The position numbers were made by a program, and so were the translations under genes. The notes under the pieces are model-generated. The model was not told the DNA's origin. It saw nothing but the letters and a program-made list of their open reading frames with translations, and did not search any database. 64,000 nt of DNA from Pseudomonas sp. IPO3778 (GTDB lineage Bacteria; Pseudomonadota; Gammaproteobacteria; Pseudomonadales; Pseudomonadaceae): contig NZ_JACARC010000052.1 in NCBI RefSeq assembly GCF_013386825.1, positions 1 to 64,000 on the forward strand, read 5' to 3'. This document shows, piece by piece, positions 33,744-43,222 of the stretch; the first letter of the stretch is position 1; every line of letters starts with the position of its first letter.

Positions 33744-34742
33744 TTAGTCGACCGTCAGCAATACCTTGCCGATATTGGCGTTGGCTTCCAGCAGGCGATG
33801 GGCGTCGGCGGCCTGGCTCAGGGGCAGCCGGGCGTGGATCAGCGGGCTCACCTGGCCGGACGCGAGCCACGGCAGCAGATGTTCATGAATGCACGCCGCC
33901 AGCCGGGTTTTTTCCGCGTCGCTTTTGGGGCGCAATGTCGAGGAGGCCAGGCTCAGGCTTTTGCGCATCAGCAGTTGCAGGTCCAGTTCGATCTTTGCGC
34001 CTTGCAGGAATGACAGGCTGACGTGCCGCCCACCCATTGCCATCGCGGCGAGGTTGCGGGCGATGTAAGGGCCGCCGACGTTATCGAGCACCACGTCCAC
34101 ACCACGGCCTTCGGTGCACGCGTTCACCACGTCGACGAAGTCTTCCCGATGGCGGTCGACCGCACGCCAGACGCCCAGTGCTTCGAGCATGGCGATTTTC
34201 TGCGGGCCGCCTGCGGTGGCAATCACACAGGCACCGGCCGCTTGCGCGCACTGCACGGCGAAGCTGCCGACGCCGCTGGCGGCACCGTGGATCAGCACGC
34301 TGTCACCCCGTTGCAGGCGCCCCAGTTCGAACAGGTTGTGCCACACCGTAAACGCCGCTTCCGGCACACCGGCGGCATGCTCCAGCGACAGGGCAGCGGG
34401 CACCCGCAGGCAATGCCCGGCGTGGGCGACGCAGTACTGCGCGTAGCCGCCGCCATTGAGCAACGCCATGACGCGATCACCGGGCACTAACCCGTCGACG
34501 CCATCGCCCACGGCGACCACGGTGCCTGCTGCTTCCAGGCCCAGCACATCGCTCACACCCGGCGGTACCGGCAGGCCGCTGCGTTGCATCAGGTCCGGGC
34601 GATTGACCCCGGCGGCGGTCACGCGAATCAGCACGTGGCCGGCGTGGGGAACCGGCACCGGGCGCTGCACCCCTTGCAGCACATCAGGCCCGCCGGGTTC
34701 GCGGGCGATCACCGCACTCATTCTCTCGGGAAGCGCGCTCAT
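33744..34742 (-). CDS. quinone oxidoreductase-type zinc-free MDR dehydrogenase
   Basis: 332 aa. The GroES-like N-terminal half has HVLIRVTAAGVNRPDLMQRS and LGLEAAGTVVAVGDGV. The nucleotide-binding motif is VLIHGAASGVGSFAVQCAQA near residue 145. The signature zinc Cys cluster is missing, as in QOR/PIG3 enzymes. It reduces quinones or alpha,beta-unsaturated carbonyls with NADPH. The start overlaps the RidA gene end by 4 bases and the AroQ-like gene follows within 20 bases, so the three are one operon. Confidence 0.9.
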   Translation of the reverse strand: MSALPERMSAVIAREPGGPDVLQGVQRPVPVPHAGHVLIRVTAAGVNRPDLMQRSGLPVPPGVSDVLGLEAAGTVVAVGDGVDGLVPGDRVMALLNGGGYAQYCVAHAGHCLRVPAALSLEHAAGVPEAAFTVWHNLFELGRLQRGDSVLIHGAASGVGSFAVQCAQAAGACVIATAGGPQKIAMLEALGVWRAVDRHREDFVDVVNACTEGRGVDVVLDNVGGPYIARNLAAMAMGGRHVSLSFLQGAKIELDLQLLMRKSLSLASSTLRPKSDAEKTRLAACIHEHLLPWLASGQVSPLIHARLPLSQAADAHRLLEANANIGKVLLTVD

Positions 34743-35173
34743 GCCGGTTGGCCGGGGTTCCAGTCATCCGGCACCACGGCGATCACGTCGATTTCCATCA
34801 GCCACTCCGGCTGGCCCAGGCCCGAAATCACCAGGCCGGTAGAGATCGGGAACACGCCCTTGAGCCATTTGCCGACCTCCCGGTACACCGGCTCGCGGTA
34901 GCGCGGGTCGATCAGGTAGGTGGTGGTCTTCACGATGTGCGACAGGTCGGAACCGGCTTCTTCCAGCAGTTGCTTGACGTTTTTCATGGCCTGCTCGGCC
35001 TGGGCGCGCGGGTCGCCGAGGCCGATCAGGTTGCCGTCGAAATCGGTGCCGATCTGGCCCCGCACATAAACGGTGTTGCCGGCGCGCACGGCCTGGCACA
35101 GGTCGTTGTCCAGCGACTGATTGGGGTAGGTCTGCTGGGTGTTGAACATGCGAATACGGGTATGAGTGGGCAT
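34739..35173 (-). CDS. RidA-family (YjgF) imine deaminase-like protein
   Basis: 144 aa from MPTHTRIRMF; an alternative ATG lies at 35203. The fold markers are LCQAVRAGNTVYVRGQIGTD, AEQAMKNVKQLLEEAGSDLS and TTYLIDPRYREPVYREVG. The end GLGQPEWLMEIDVIAVVPDD matches the family, although the catalytic Arg of RidA1 (CIAR-type) is not in its usual context, so this belongs to another Rid subgroup. The family hydrolyses reactive imines or enamines. It heads the AroQ-like operon. Confidence 0.88.
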   Translation of the reverse strand: MPTHTRIRMFNTQQTYPNQSLDNDLCQAVRAGNTVYVRGQIGTDFDGNLIGLGDPRAQAEQAMKNVKQLLEEAGSDLSHIVKTTTYLIDPRYREPVYREVGKWLKGVFPISTGLVISGLGQPEWLMEIDVIAVVPDDWNPGQPA

Positions 35174-35257
35174 GGCTGGCGACTCTTGGGGAGCGGAATA
35201 CATCCAGCTTCACATTGCGCCTGCGCCCGCGAAACCAGCATTTGCGCGGGGTAATGC

Positions 35258-35276
35258 TTAGGCAAAACCGAAGCGC
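35258..35276. promoter_or_regulatory. candidate LysR-type operator (copy 2)
   Basis: TTAGGCAAAACCGAAGCGC lies between the divergent ridA and lysR genes. With the preceding GC it forms GCTT-AGGCAAAACCG-AAGC, a clean inverted repeat with 11-base spacer (T-N11-A), and it matches the copy at 33264. Confidence 0.6.
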
Positions 35277-35390
35277 CATGGCCACGCCCGGGCGTCAGGC
35301 CAAAACAGGACCCGGCATGAACCATGCAACGCTGTGGTTCAAGCCGTCGGCGCCAGCCGGGTGTCGGCTCATTGATGAAGTGGAGGCGTG

Positions 35391-36365
35391 ATGCTCAGTC
35401 GTATTACCCAGCGCCAACTGGAATATTTCGTGGCTTCCGGTGAGGCAGGCAGCATCAGTGCGGCGTCTGAACGCATCCACGTGTCGTCGCCGTCTATCTC
35501 GGCGGCCATCACCCACATGGAGGCCGAACTCGGTATCCAGCTGTTTGTTCGCCACCACGCCCAGGGCATTTCCCTTACGGCGGTGGGGCGCCAGGTGATG
35601 CAGGAGGCCAAGCTGATCCTGGAGCAGATGACCAACCTCTACACCATTGCGTCCGAGTCGCTGAACACCGTGCGCGGCCCGCTGCGGGTGGGGTGCCTGG
35701 AATGGCTGGCGCCGATGATCACCCCCGAGCTGGTGTTCGGTTTTGGCCGGGCGTTTCCGGGGGTACGCATCACCCAGGTGGAGGGCAACCACGAGGAGAT
35801 GCTGGAAAAACTGCGCAGCGCCGAGATCGATATCGCCCTGACCTACGACCTGGTGACCAGTGAAGACATCGACTTCCAGCCCCTGGCGCAACTGCCGCCC
35901 TATGTGATGGTGGGCGAGCACCACCCGCTGGCCAGCCTGTCGGCAGTGAGCATGCTCGACCTTGAGGATTACCCGTTGGTGCTGCTGGACTCGCCCTGGA
36001 GCCGGGAGTATTTCCTCAGCTTCTTTATGCAGGCGGGCACCACCCCGAACATCATCATGCGTTCCAGCAACCTGGAAACCGTGCGTTCCATGGTCGCCAA
36101 TGGCATCGGCTATTCCTTCGCCAATACCCGGCCCAAAGCCAGCCTTTCCCAGGACGGCAAGCGTTTGATCCGCCTGCGCTTGTCGGGGCCACATCGGCCG
36201 ATGCAACTGGGTTACGCCACGGCGAGCAATACCCAGTTGTCCCGCGTGGTGTCGGCGTTTGCCGAGCGTTGCCGGATGTTCGTGTCCGACCAGTACATCC
36301 CGGGCATGGCCGCCCCCAGCTTTTTTGATGCCCATGCGGTGCGCAGCCCTAACACGGTGAGCTGA
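35391..36365 (+). CDS. LysR-family regulator of the divergent catabolic cluster
   Basis: 324 aa (a preceding ATG adds one Met). The HTH is QLEYFVASGEAGSISAASER with VSSPSISAAITHMEAELGIQ, then RHHAQGISLTAVGRQVM. The effector part begins TVRGPLRVGCLEWLAPMITP near residue 90. It lies between ridA and the transporter genes, divergent from the former, with a T-N11-A inverted repeat between them. It is likely the activator of both arms. Confidence 0.92.
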   Translation: MLSRITQRQLEYFVASGEAGSISAASERIHVSSPSISAAITHMEAELGIQLFVRHHAQGISLTAVGRQVMQEAKLILEQMTNLYTIASESLNTVRGPLRVGCLEWLAPMITPELVFGFGRAFPGVRITQVEGNHEEMLEKLRSAEIDIALTYDLVTSEDIDFQPLAQLPPYVMVGEHHPLASLSAVSMLDLEDYPLVLLDSPWSREYFLSFFMQAGTTPNIIMRSSNLETVRSMVANGIGYSFANTRPKASLSQDGKRLIRLRLSGPHRPMQLGYATASNTQLSRVVSAFAERCRMFVSDQYIPGMAAPSFFDAHAVRSPNTVS

Positions 36366-36746
36366 ACGGCCTGCTTTCTGGCTGTTTTGTGGGAGCTGGC
36401 TTGCCTGCGATGCGGGCACCTCGGTCTTGCAGGTACACCGCGGCGCTGCCATCGCAGGCAAGCCAGCGCCCACAAGGGATTGTGTTTGCAGTGCACCAAA
36501 AGATGGCGCCGGCCTGCAGTGCAGGCGCGGTCCCGCACCAATACGAGACAGGCTGTTTCAGCAGCCCCGTCGTCACCCAGGGAACGGTGACGCTGCGTAG
36601 GTTCTCCCTACCCACTAGGCCGGCTTTTACGAATTGACCCCAAGGGCCTCCTCCCACGAATCTCAGTCCATCGGTGCAGATCAGGGTTCGACCTACACGT
36701 TGAGCATTCGGTGGGCATTTTCATTTTTTTGTCGAGCACAGTGACG
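36366..36746. other. 381-base region between lysR and the transporter fusion
   Basis: The first part (36388-36475) is a REP doublet. The rest shows no credible gene and no clear copy of the 19-base operator motif. The transporter promoter must lie in the last 100 bases but is not recognised. Confidence 0.5.
36388..36475. repeat. REP doublet
   Basis: GTGGGAGCTGGCTTGCCTGC and its near reverse complement ending GCCAGCGCCCAC face each other around a 40-base centre. This is the common fluorescens-group REP layout, here past the lysR stop. Confidence 0.8.
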
Positions 36747-38264
<1,518 letters not shown>

Positions 38265-38299
38265 CCCCACTAACGTTCGAGCCACAAGAGAGCAACACC

Positions 38300-39172
38300 A
38301 TGATCGAGCAAGCGCACATTGAACAGTTCCACCGGGATGGCTTTCTGGTGGTGCAAGACGTGCTGACGGTGGACGAAGTGGCCGCGTTGCAGCACGACTT
38401 CGACCGCTGGGTAGAAGACAGTCGCAGCCACGATCAGGGCTGGGGCGAAACGGTGGATGGCCGAGCGCGTTTCGACCTGGAAGGCGACCACCGCCCCGAT
38501 CATCCTTCGCTGCGTCGAGTGAGTTCGCCCACCGAGATTTCGCCGGCGTACCACCGCGTGGCGCTGCACTCACGGATGGCGGCGATTGCCGCGCAACTGA
38601 TCGGGGGCAGCGGTGCCCGTTTTCATCACAGCAAGATCAACTCCAAGTTGCCCCACACTGCGACGCAGGTGAAGTGGCACCAGGACTTTCTGTTCACGCC
38701 CCACAGCAACGACGACATCGTCACGGCCTTGCTGATGGTCAGCGAGGTCACGCCGCAGAACGGCCCGCTGACGGTGATTCCCGGCAGCCACAAGGGCCCG
38801 CTGTGGTCGCACTGGCACGACCAGCGTTTCACCGGCGCGGTGGACACCACGGTGGTCGACGACCTGTGCCAGAACCCGGTGGCCTGTTATGGCCCGGCCG
38901 GCTCCGTGTGCTTCATGCACACCCGCCTGTTGCATGCTTCAAGCCCTAACGAGACCGAACTGCCGCGCACCCTGTTCATCAGCGTCTACGCCGCTGAAGA
39001 CGCGCTGCCATTCGGCGAAAACCCGCTGCCCAGCGCACACGCCGGCCTGATGGTGGCCGGTGAAGAAAGTGGCCTGGTGCGTTCCACGGAAAACCACATG
39101 CGCTTGCCGCAGAAGCCCCGTGGCGCCTCTTTCTTTGTGCAACAGGCCGGCCAAGATTCCGTCACTGCCTAA
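38300..39172 (+). CDS. phytanoyl-CoA dioxygenase (PhyH) family Fe/2-oxoglutarate oxygenase
   Basis: 290 aa from MIEQAHIEQFHRDGFLVVQD; this ATG lies 36 bases after the transporter stop. Iron ligands are visible as His-x-Asp in VKWHQDFLF (near residue 130) and a distal His in TRLLHASSPN. The Arg in ELPRTLFISVY fits 2-oxoglutarate binding. The family hydroxylates small substrates, for example amino acids, ectoine or acyl-CoAs. Lying between transporter subunits, it likely acts first on the imported compound; oxidative cleavage of an N-alkyl group is one option. Confidence 0.88.
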   Translation: MIEQAHIEQFHRDGFLVVQDVLTVDEVAALQHDFDRWVEDSRSHDQGWGETVDGRARFDLEGDHRPDHPSLRRVSSPTEISPAYHRVALHSRMAAIAAQLIGGSGARFHHSKINSKLPHTATQVKWHQDFLFTPHSNDDIVTALLMVSEVTPQNGPLTVIPGSHKGPLWSHWHDQRFTGAVDTTVVDDLCQNPVACYGPAGSVCFMHTRLLHASSPNETELPRTLFISVYAAEDALPFGENPLPSAHAGLMVAGEESGLVRSTENHMRLPQKPRGASFFVQQAGQDSVTA

Positions 39173-39200
39173 CCTTCTTCTCACCTTGCAGGGAATTACC

Positions 39201-40034
39201 ATGACAGCGTTTCACATGATTGCTCGCCCTATTGCCGTGTGCCTGCTGGGCGCTGCGGTTGCAATGACGTCCTTGGCGGCTGCGGCCTTCCAGAAAGACG
39301 GGAAAATCGTCGCCGGTTCCGACGTGACCTTCTTTCCCTATGAGTACATGGACAACAACAAGCCTGCAGGCTTTGATATTGAGTTCATGGACGGCCTGGC
39401 CAAGACCATGGGGCGCACCGTCGAGACCCTCGACACGCGCTTCCCCAACCTGATCACCGGCTTGCAGGCGGGGCGGTTCGACGTGACCAACTCGTCCATG
39501 TACATCACCGCCGAGCGGGTGAAAGTCATCGACATGATTCCCTACCTCAAGAGCGGCGAATCGATCCTGACCCTCAAGGGCAGCGAGTTCCAGCCCAAGA
39601 CGCCGGAAGAATTCTGCGGCCACAAGATCGGCTCGATGGGTGCCACCTCCTGGCTGGCGCAGATGCACAAGCTGTCGGATGAGTACTGTGTGAAGAAAGG
39701 CCTGAAGCCGATCGCCATCAGCGAGTACAGCACCGACCCGCAAACCACCCAGGCCCTGCTGGCCCATGCCGTTGAGGCGCAGATCACCGACGCGGCCGTG
39801 GCCCGTGGTGCCGTCGACAAGCTGGGCGGGCGTGTGGTGATTTCTTCCGACACCTTGATCTACCCGGTGTTGAACGGCTTCGGTGTGAAGAAGGGCAATG
39901 ACGAGGTCAAGAACGCCTTGATCGAAGGCATCAAGACGTTCAGCGCCAGCCCTGAATACGCCGCGTTGCTCAAGAAATACAATTTCCAGGCGCCCACCGA
40001 TGCCGACATCGCCGAGCTGATGCCGAAGTCCTGA
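39201..40034 (+). CDS. periplasmic amino-acid-type binding protein
   Basis: 277 aa. The signal peptide (MTAFHMIARPIAVCLLGAAV, cut near AAAAF) leads to KIVAGSDVTFFPYEYMDNNK and PAGFDIEFMDGLAKTMG, the SBP_bac_3 opening. RFDVTNSSMYITAERVKVID is the typical ligand-binding stretch. It has two Cys (EFCGHK, DEYCVKK). It serves the permease-ATPase fusion encoded two genes upstream. Ligand unknown. Confidence 0.92.
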   Translation: MTAFHMIARPIAVCLLGAAVAMTSLAAAAFQKDGKIVAGSDVTFFPYEYMDNNKPAGFDIEFMDGLAKTMGRTVETLDTRFPNLITGLQAGRFDVTNSSMYITAERVKVIDMIPYLKSGESILTLKGSEFQPKTPEEFCGHKIGSMGATSWLAQMHKLSDEYCVKKGLKPIAISEYSTDPQTTQALLAHAVEAQITDAAVARGAVDKLGGRVVISSDTLIYPVLNGFGVKKGNDEVKNALIEGIKTFSASPEYAALLKKYNFQAPTDADIAELMPKS

Positions 40035-40087
40035 TGACACACCGTTCACTTAAAGGACAGCACCAAACCTGTGGTGAACGAGCGTGT

Positions 40088-40210
40088 TGTGGCGAGGGAG
40101 CTTGCTGTGGCGAGGGAGCTTGCTCCCGCTGGGCCGCGAAGCGGCCCCCTCGTTTTATCCAAGCGAATGGGACTGCTGCACAGTCCAGCGCGAGCAAGCT
40201 CGCTCGCCAC
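40088..40210. repeat. REP doublet with an 18-base internal duplication
   Basis: TGTGGCGAGGGAGCTTGC occurs twice in tandem (40088-40105, 40106-40123). It is followed by the usual partner arm ending CGAGCAAGCTCGCTCGCCAC. The element sits inside the operon between the binding protein and aldolase genes. Confidence 0.8.
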
Positions 40211-40252
40211 AATAACCCCCTCGCCATCTAATTGCCCTGCGGAGAAAGCTAC

Positions 40253-40984
40253 ATGGCGTTATCACACGAAGAGCAAACGCGCATCGACCTGGCGGCGACC
40301 TTCCGCATCGTGGCGCACCTGGGCATGCATGAAGCGGTGGCCAACCATTTCAGCGCGGCGGTATCCGCCGACGGCAAACAGTTCTTGCTCAACCCGAAGT
40401 GGAAGCACTTCTCGCGTATCCGCGCCAGTGACCTGTTGCTGCTGAACGCCGACGACGCCTCGGGCGCCGACCATCCCGACGTGGACCCCACCGCCTGGTC
40501 GATCCACGGGCAGATTCACCGCTTGTTGCCGCAAACCCGCGCCGTGTTGCACCTGCACCCGGTGTACACCACCGCCGTCGCCTGCCTGGCCAACCCCCAT
40601 ATCCCGCCGATCGATCAGAACACCGCGCGCTATTTCAATCGCGTGGCGGTGGATGGGTTGTACGGCGGCATGGCCGACACCGAGGCCGAAGGCGTGCGCC
40701 TGGCGGGCTTGCTGGACGGCAAGCGCCGCTTGTTGATGGGCAACCACGGGGTGATGGTGACCGCCACGTCCATCGGCGAGGCATTCGATGATATCTGGAC
40801 CCTGGAGCGCGCCTGCCAGATCCTTGTCACGGCATGGTCCACCGGCCAACCGCTGCGGGTGCTGTCTGACGAAGTGGCCGAAAAAACCGCGCGGGGCTGG
40901 GAAGGCATCGCGGATTTCTCGCAACGGCATTTTGAAGAAATGAAGCAGTTGATGATCGACGCCGACCCTTCGCTGCTCGACTGA
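40253..40984 (+). CDS. class II aldolase/adducin-family protein
   Basis: 243 aa from MALSHEEQTRIDLAATFRIV, preceded by GGAGAAAG; an earlier ATG has no such site. The zinc ligands appear as His-x-His in VLHLHPVYTTAV near residue 103 and a later His in MGNHGVMVTA near 165. NHFSAAV replaces the usual NxSxR phosphate-binding motif. The family performs aldol cleavage, epimerisation or decarboxylation. In this operon it may split the product of the PhyH oxygenase. Substrate unknown. Confidence 0.88.
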   Translation: MALSHEEQTRIDLAATFRIVAHLGMHEAVANHFSAAVSADGKQFLLNPKWKHFSRIRASDLLLLNADDASGADHPDVDPTAWSIHGQIHRLLPQTRAVLHLHPVYTTAVACLANPHIPPIDQNTARYFNRVAVDGLYGGMADTEAEGVRLAGLLDGKRRLLMGNHGVMVTATSIGEAFDDIWTLERACQILVTAWSTGQPLRVLSDEVAEKTARGWEGIADFSQRHFEEMKQLMIDADPSLLD

Positions 40985-41011
40985 TTTGATCCCTTAGAGA
41001 CAGGAATTCCC

Positions 41012-41689
41012 ATGACCTTTTCGGTTGTCGCCCGCTGTGCCGAAACCGGCCAACTGGGCATCGCTATCAGCTCGTCGAGCATTGCCGTAGGCGCCCGTTG
41101 CCCGTGGCTGCGGCCAGGCGTGGGCGCGGTGGCGTCGCAGAACATCACCTTGCCGGCACTCGGCCCGCACACCCTGGACCTGTTGGCCCAAGGCGTGGCG
41201 CCGAGTGAGGCACTGGCCGCCGTGCTCACTCCGCAAAGCCGCAGCGAGTATCGCCAGGTGACCGTCATTGATAGCGCCGGCAGAACCGCGCACTTCAGCG
41301 GCGGGCAGACCCTGGGCATTCACCACGCGGTCAGCGGCGAACACTGTGTGGCCGCGGGCAATATGCTGGCGAACACCGGCGTGATCGACGCCATGGTGCG
41401 GGCTTTCGAAGACACCCCTGGGCACCTCGCCGACCGACTGCTCGCCGCCCTGCAGGCGGGTGTGGCCGGCGGCGGTGAAGCGGGGCCGGTGCATTCCGCC
41501 GCGCTGGTGGTGGTGGGCGACCACCTGTGGCCCATCGTCAACCTGCGGGTGGACTGGGCTGACGCCGACCCGATTGGCGAGCTTGAGCAACTCTGGCAGG
41601 CCTACTGCGGGCAAATGCAGGACTACATCGACCGCGCCATCAACCCGCAATTTGCCCCGGGTTACGCGGTGCCGGGAGATGACCGATGA
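41012..41689 (+). CDS. DUF1028 protein (Ntn-hydrolase-like)
   Basis: 225 aa. MTFSVVARCAETGQLGIAIS and GAVASQNITLPALGPHTLDL are hallmarks of DUF1028, as is the later ADPIGELEQLWQAY. The family is structurally like Ntn hydrolases but has no settled biochemical role. It is often found beside RidA and M20 deacylases, as here. Its stop overlaps the M20 start by 4 bases (ATGA), so they are translationally coupled. Confidence 0.88.
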   Translation: MTFSVVARCAETGQLGIAISSSSIAVGARCPWLRPGVGAVASQNITLPALGPHTLDLLAQGVAPSEALAAVLTPQSRSEYRQVTVIDSAGRTAHFSGGQTLGIHHAVSGEHCVAAGNMLANTGVIDAMVRAFEDTPGHLADRLLAALQAGVAGGGEAGPVHSAALVVVGDHLWPIVNLRVDWADADPIGELEQLWQAYCGQMQDYIDRAINPQFAPGYAVPGDDR

Positions 41690-42837
41690 GCCAGAGCCGC
41701 GACCTGCTGGCCCAACTGGTCAGCTTCGACACCACCAGCCGCGAATCCAACCTGGCGCTGATCGACTTCGTGCGCAATTACTTGCAGCACCACGGCGTGA
41801 GTTGCGAGTTGTTGTTCAATGAGCAAAAGAGCAAGGCCAACCTGCTGGCGACCATCGGCCCCGCAGGAGTGCCGGGCATCGTGCTGTCTGGCCACACCGA
41901 CGTGGTGCCCGTGGACGGGCAGCGCTGGAGCGTCGCGCCGTTCGAGCTGACCGAGCAGGACGGCAAGCTGTACGGCCGTGGCACCGCTGACATGAAGGGC
42001 TACATCGCCTGTGTGCTGGCCAGCGTCCCGGCGCTGGTGCAGGCGCCGCTGCGCATGCCGGTGCATATCGCGCTGTCTTACGACGAGGAGGTGGGCTGCC
42101 TGGGCGTGCGTTCGCTGATCGAAGCGTTCCACGCAAAGCCGGTCAAACCCTTGCTGTGCGTGATCGGTGAGCCGACCGAACTCAAGCCGGTGCTGGGCCA
42201 CAAGGGCAAATTGGCGATGCGCTGCGAGGTGCATGGCGCGGCGTGCCATTCGGCGTATGCGCCGTCGGGTGTAAACGCTATCGAATACGCCGCGCGGTTG
42301 ATCCTCGAACTGGGCCGGCTCGGTGACGAACTCAAGGCGCCGCACCACCATAACGTGAGTTTTGATCCACCTTTCTCCACCGTGCAAACCGGCATGATTG
42401 CCGGCGGCAAGGCACTCAATATTGTCCCGCAAAACTGCAGCTTCGACTTTGAAGTGCGCTCGCTGCCGGCGCAGGATCCCTGGCACGTCGCGGACCAATT
42501 GCGCGGTTACGCCGAGCACACGTTATTGCCGGCGATGCAGGCAGTCAGTGAGCAGTGCGCGATCCACTTCAGCGAGCTGTCGAGCTACCCGGGGTTGTCG
42601 ACCTCGGTGGAGAGCCAGGCGGCTGAATGGGTTGCCGACTTCTGCGGCTCGAAGGCGTTCGGCACCGTGGCGTTCGGCAGCGAAGGCGGGCTGTTTGACC
42701 AGGCGGGCATTCCCACCGTGGTGTGCGGGCCGGGCAGCATGGAGCAGGGTCACAAGCCTGATGAATTCATCAGCGTGGCGCAGCTTGAGGCCTGTGACCG
42801 GATGCTGGAGCGGGTGTTGGCGTTTGTCAGCCAGTAA
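41686..42837 (+). CDS. ArgE/DapE-like M20 metallopeptidase (acetylornithine deacetylase type)
   Basis: 383 aa, similar to ArgE in length. Zinc-binding and catalytic motifs are in place: SGHTDVVPVDGQRW (His, Asp), GRGTADMKGYIAC (bridging Asp), SYDEEVGCLG (Glu-Glu) and VIGEPTELKPVLGHKGKLAM. A late His is in EQGHKPDEFI. The enzyme hydrolyses an N-acyl amino acid. In a catabolic operon with a transporter, DUF1028 and a distant RidA, it likely deacylates the imported compound or an intermediate, not arginine precursors. Last gene of the operon. Confidence 0.9.
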   Translation: MSQSRDLLAQLVSFDTTSRESNLALIDFVRNYLQHHGVSCELLFNEQKSKANLLATIGPAGVPGIVLSGHTDVVPVDGQRWSVAPFELTEQDGKLYGRGTADMKGYIACVLASVPALVQAPLRMPVHIALSYDEEVGCLGVRSLIEAFHAKPVKPLLCVIGEPTELKPVLGHKGKLAMRCEVHGAACHSAYAPSGVNAIEYAARLILELGRLGDELKAPHHHNVSFDPPFSTVQTGMIAGGKALNIVPQNCSFDFEVRSLPAQDPWHVADQLRGYAEHTLLPAMQAVSEQCAIHFSELSSYPGLSTSVESQAAEWVADFCGSKAFGTVAFGSEGGLFDQAGIPTVVCGPGSMEQGHKPDEFISVAQLEACDRMLERVLAFVSQ

Positions 42838-43222
42838 TCTGACTCCCCCCACCTATTCAGCAACACTAACCCTGTGGCGAGGGAGCTTGCTCCCGCTGGG
42901 CTGCGCAGCAGCCCCAAAACAGGCACAGGTGTTCTCTCAAGGAAATACCGTTTGCAGGATCAGGGCTGCTTCGCACCCCAGCGGGAGCAAGCTCCCTCGC
43001 CACAGAGGGTTACCGTTCTGCCACCGGTGCTGAGTGCTTTTGCCCCATTTTCGTGCGTGCCCGCAGATTCCGTCGACTACAGCTCCCTATCCAACGGCCT
43101 TCCTCCAGCGGTCCGTTTCTTGCTTGTGCCAGCTTAATCAATGACATGGCATTTTGCCGTCAGTCATTTCCAGGCTTCAGCCATGGTTGCTGTGTGTGGG
43201 TAGTTCAGGGGAGTTGTCGGAC
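42838..43222. other. 385-base region between the M20 gene and the chemoreceptor
   Basis: The first 170 bases hold a REP doublet (42872-43005). The remaining 215 bases contain no credible gene and must include the chemoreceptor promoter, which I could not pin down. Confidence 0.5.
42872..43005. repeat. REP doublet
   Basis: CTGTGGCGAGGGAGCTTGCT and its reverse complement AGCAAGCTCCCTCGCCACAG bound the element, with CCCGCTGGG/CCCAGCGGG inside. It follows the end of the operon and probably shapes its 3' end. Confidence 0.85.
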
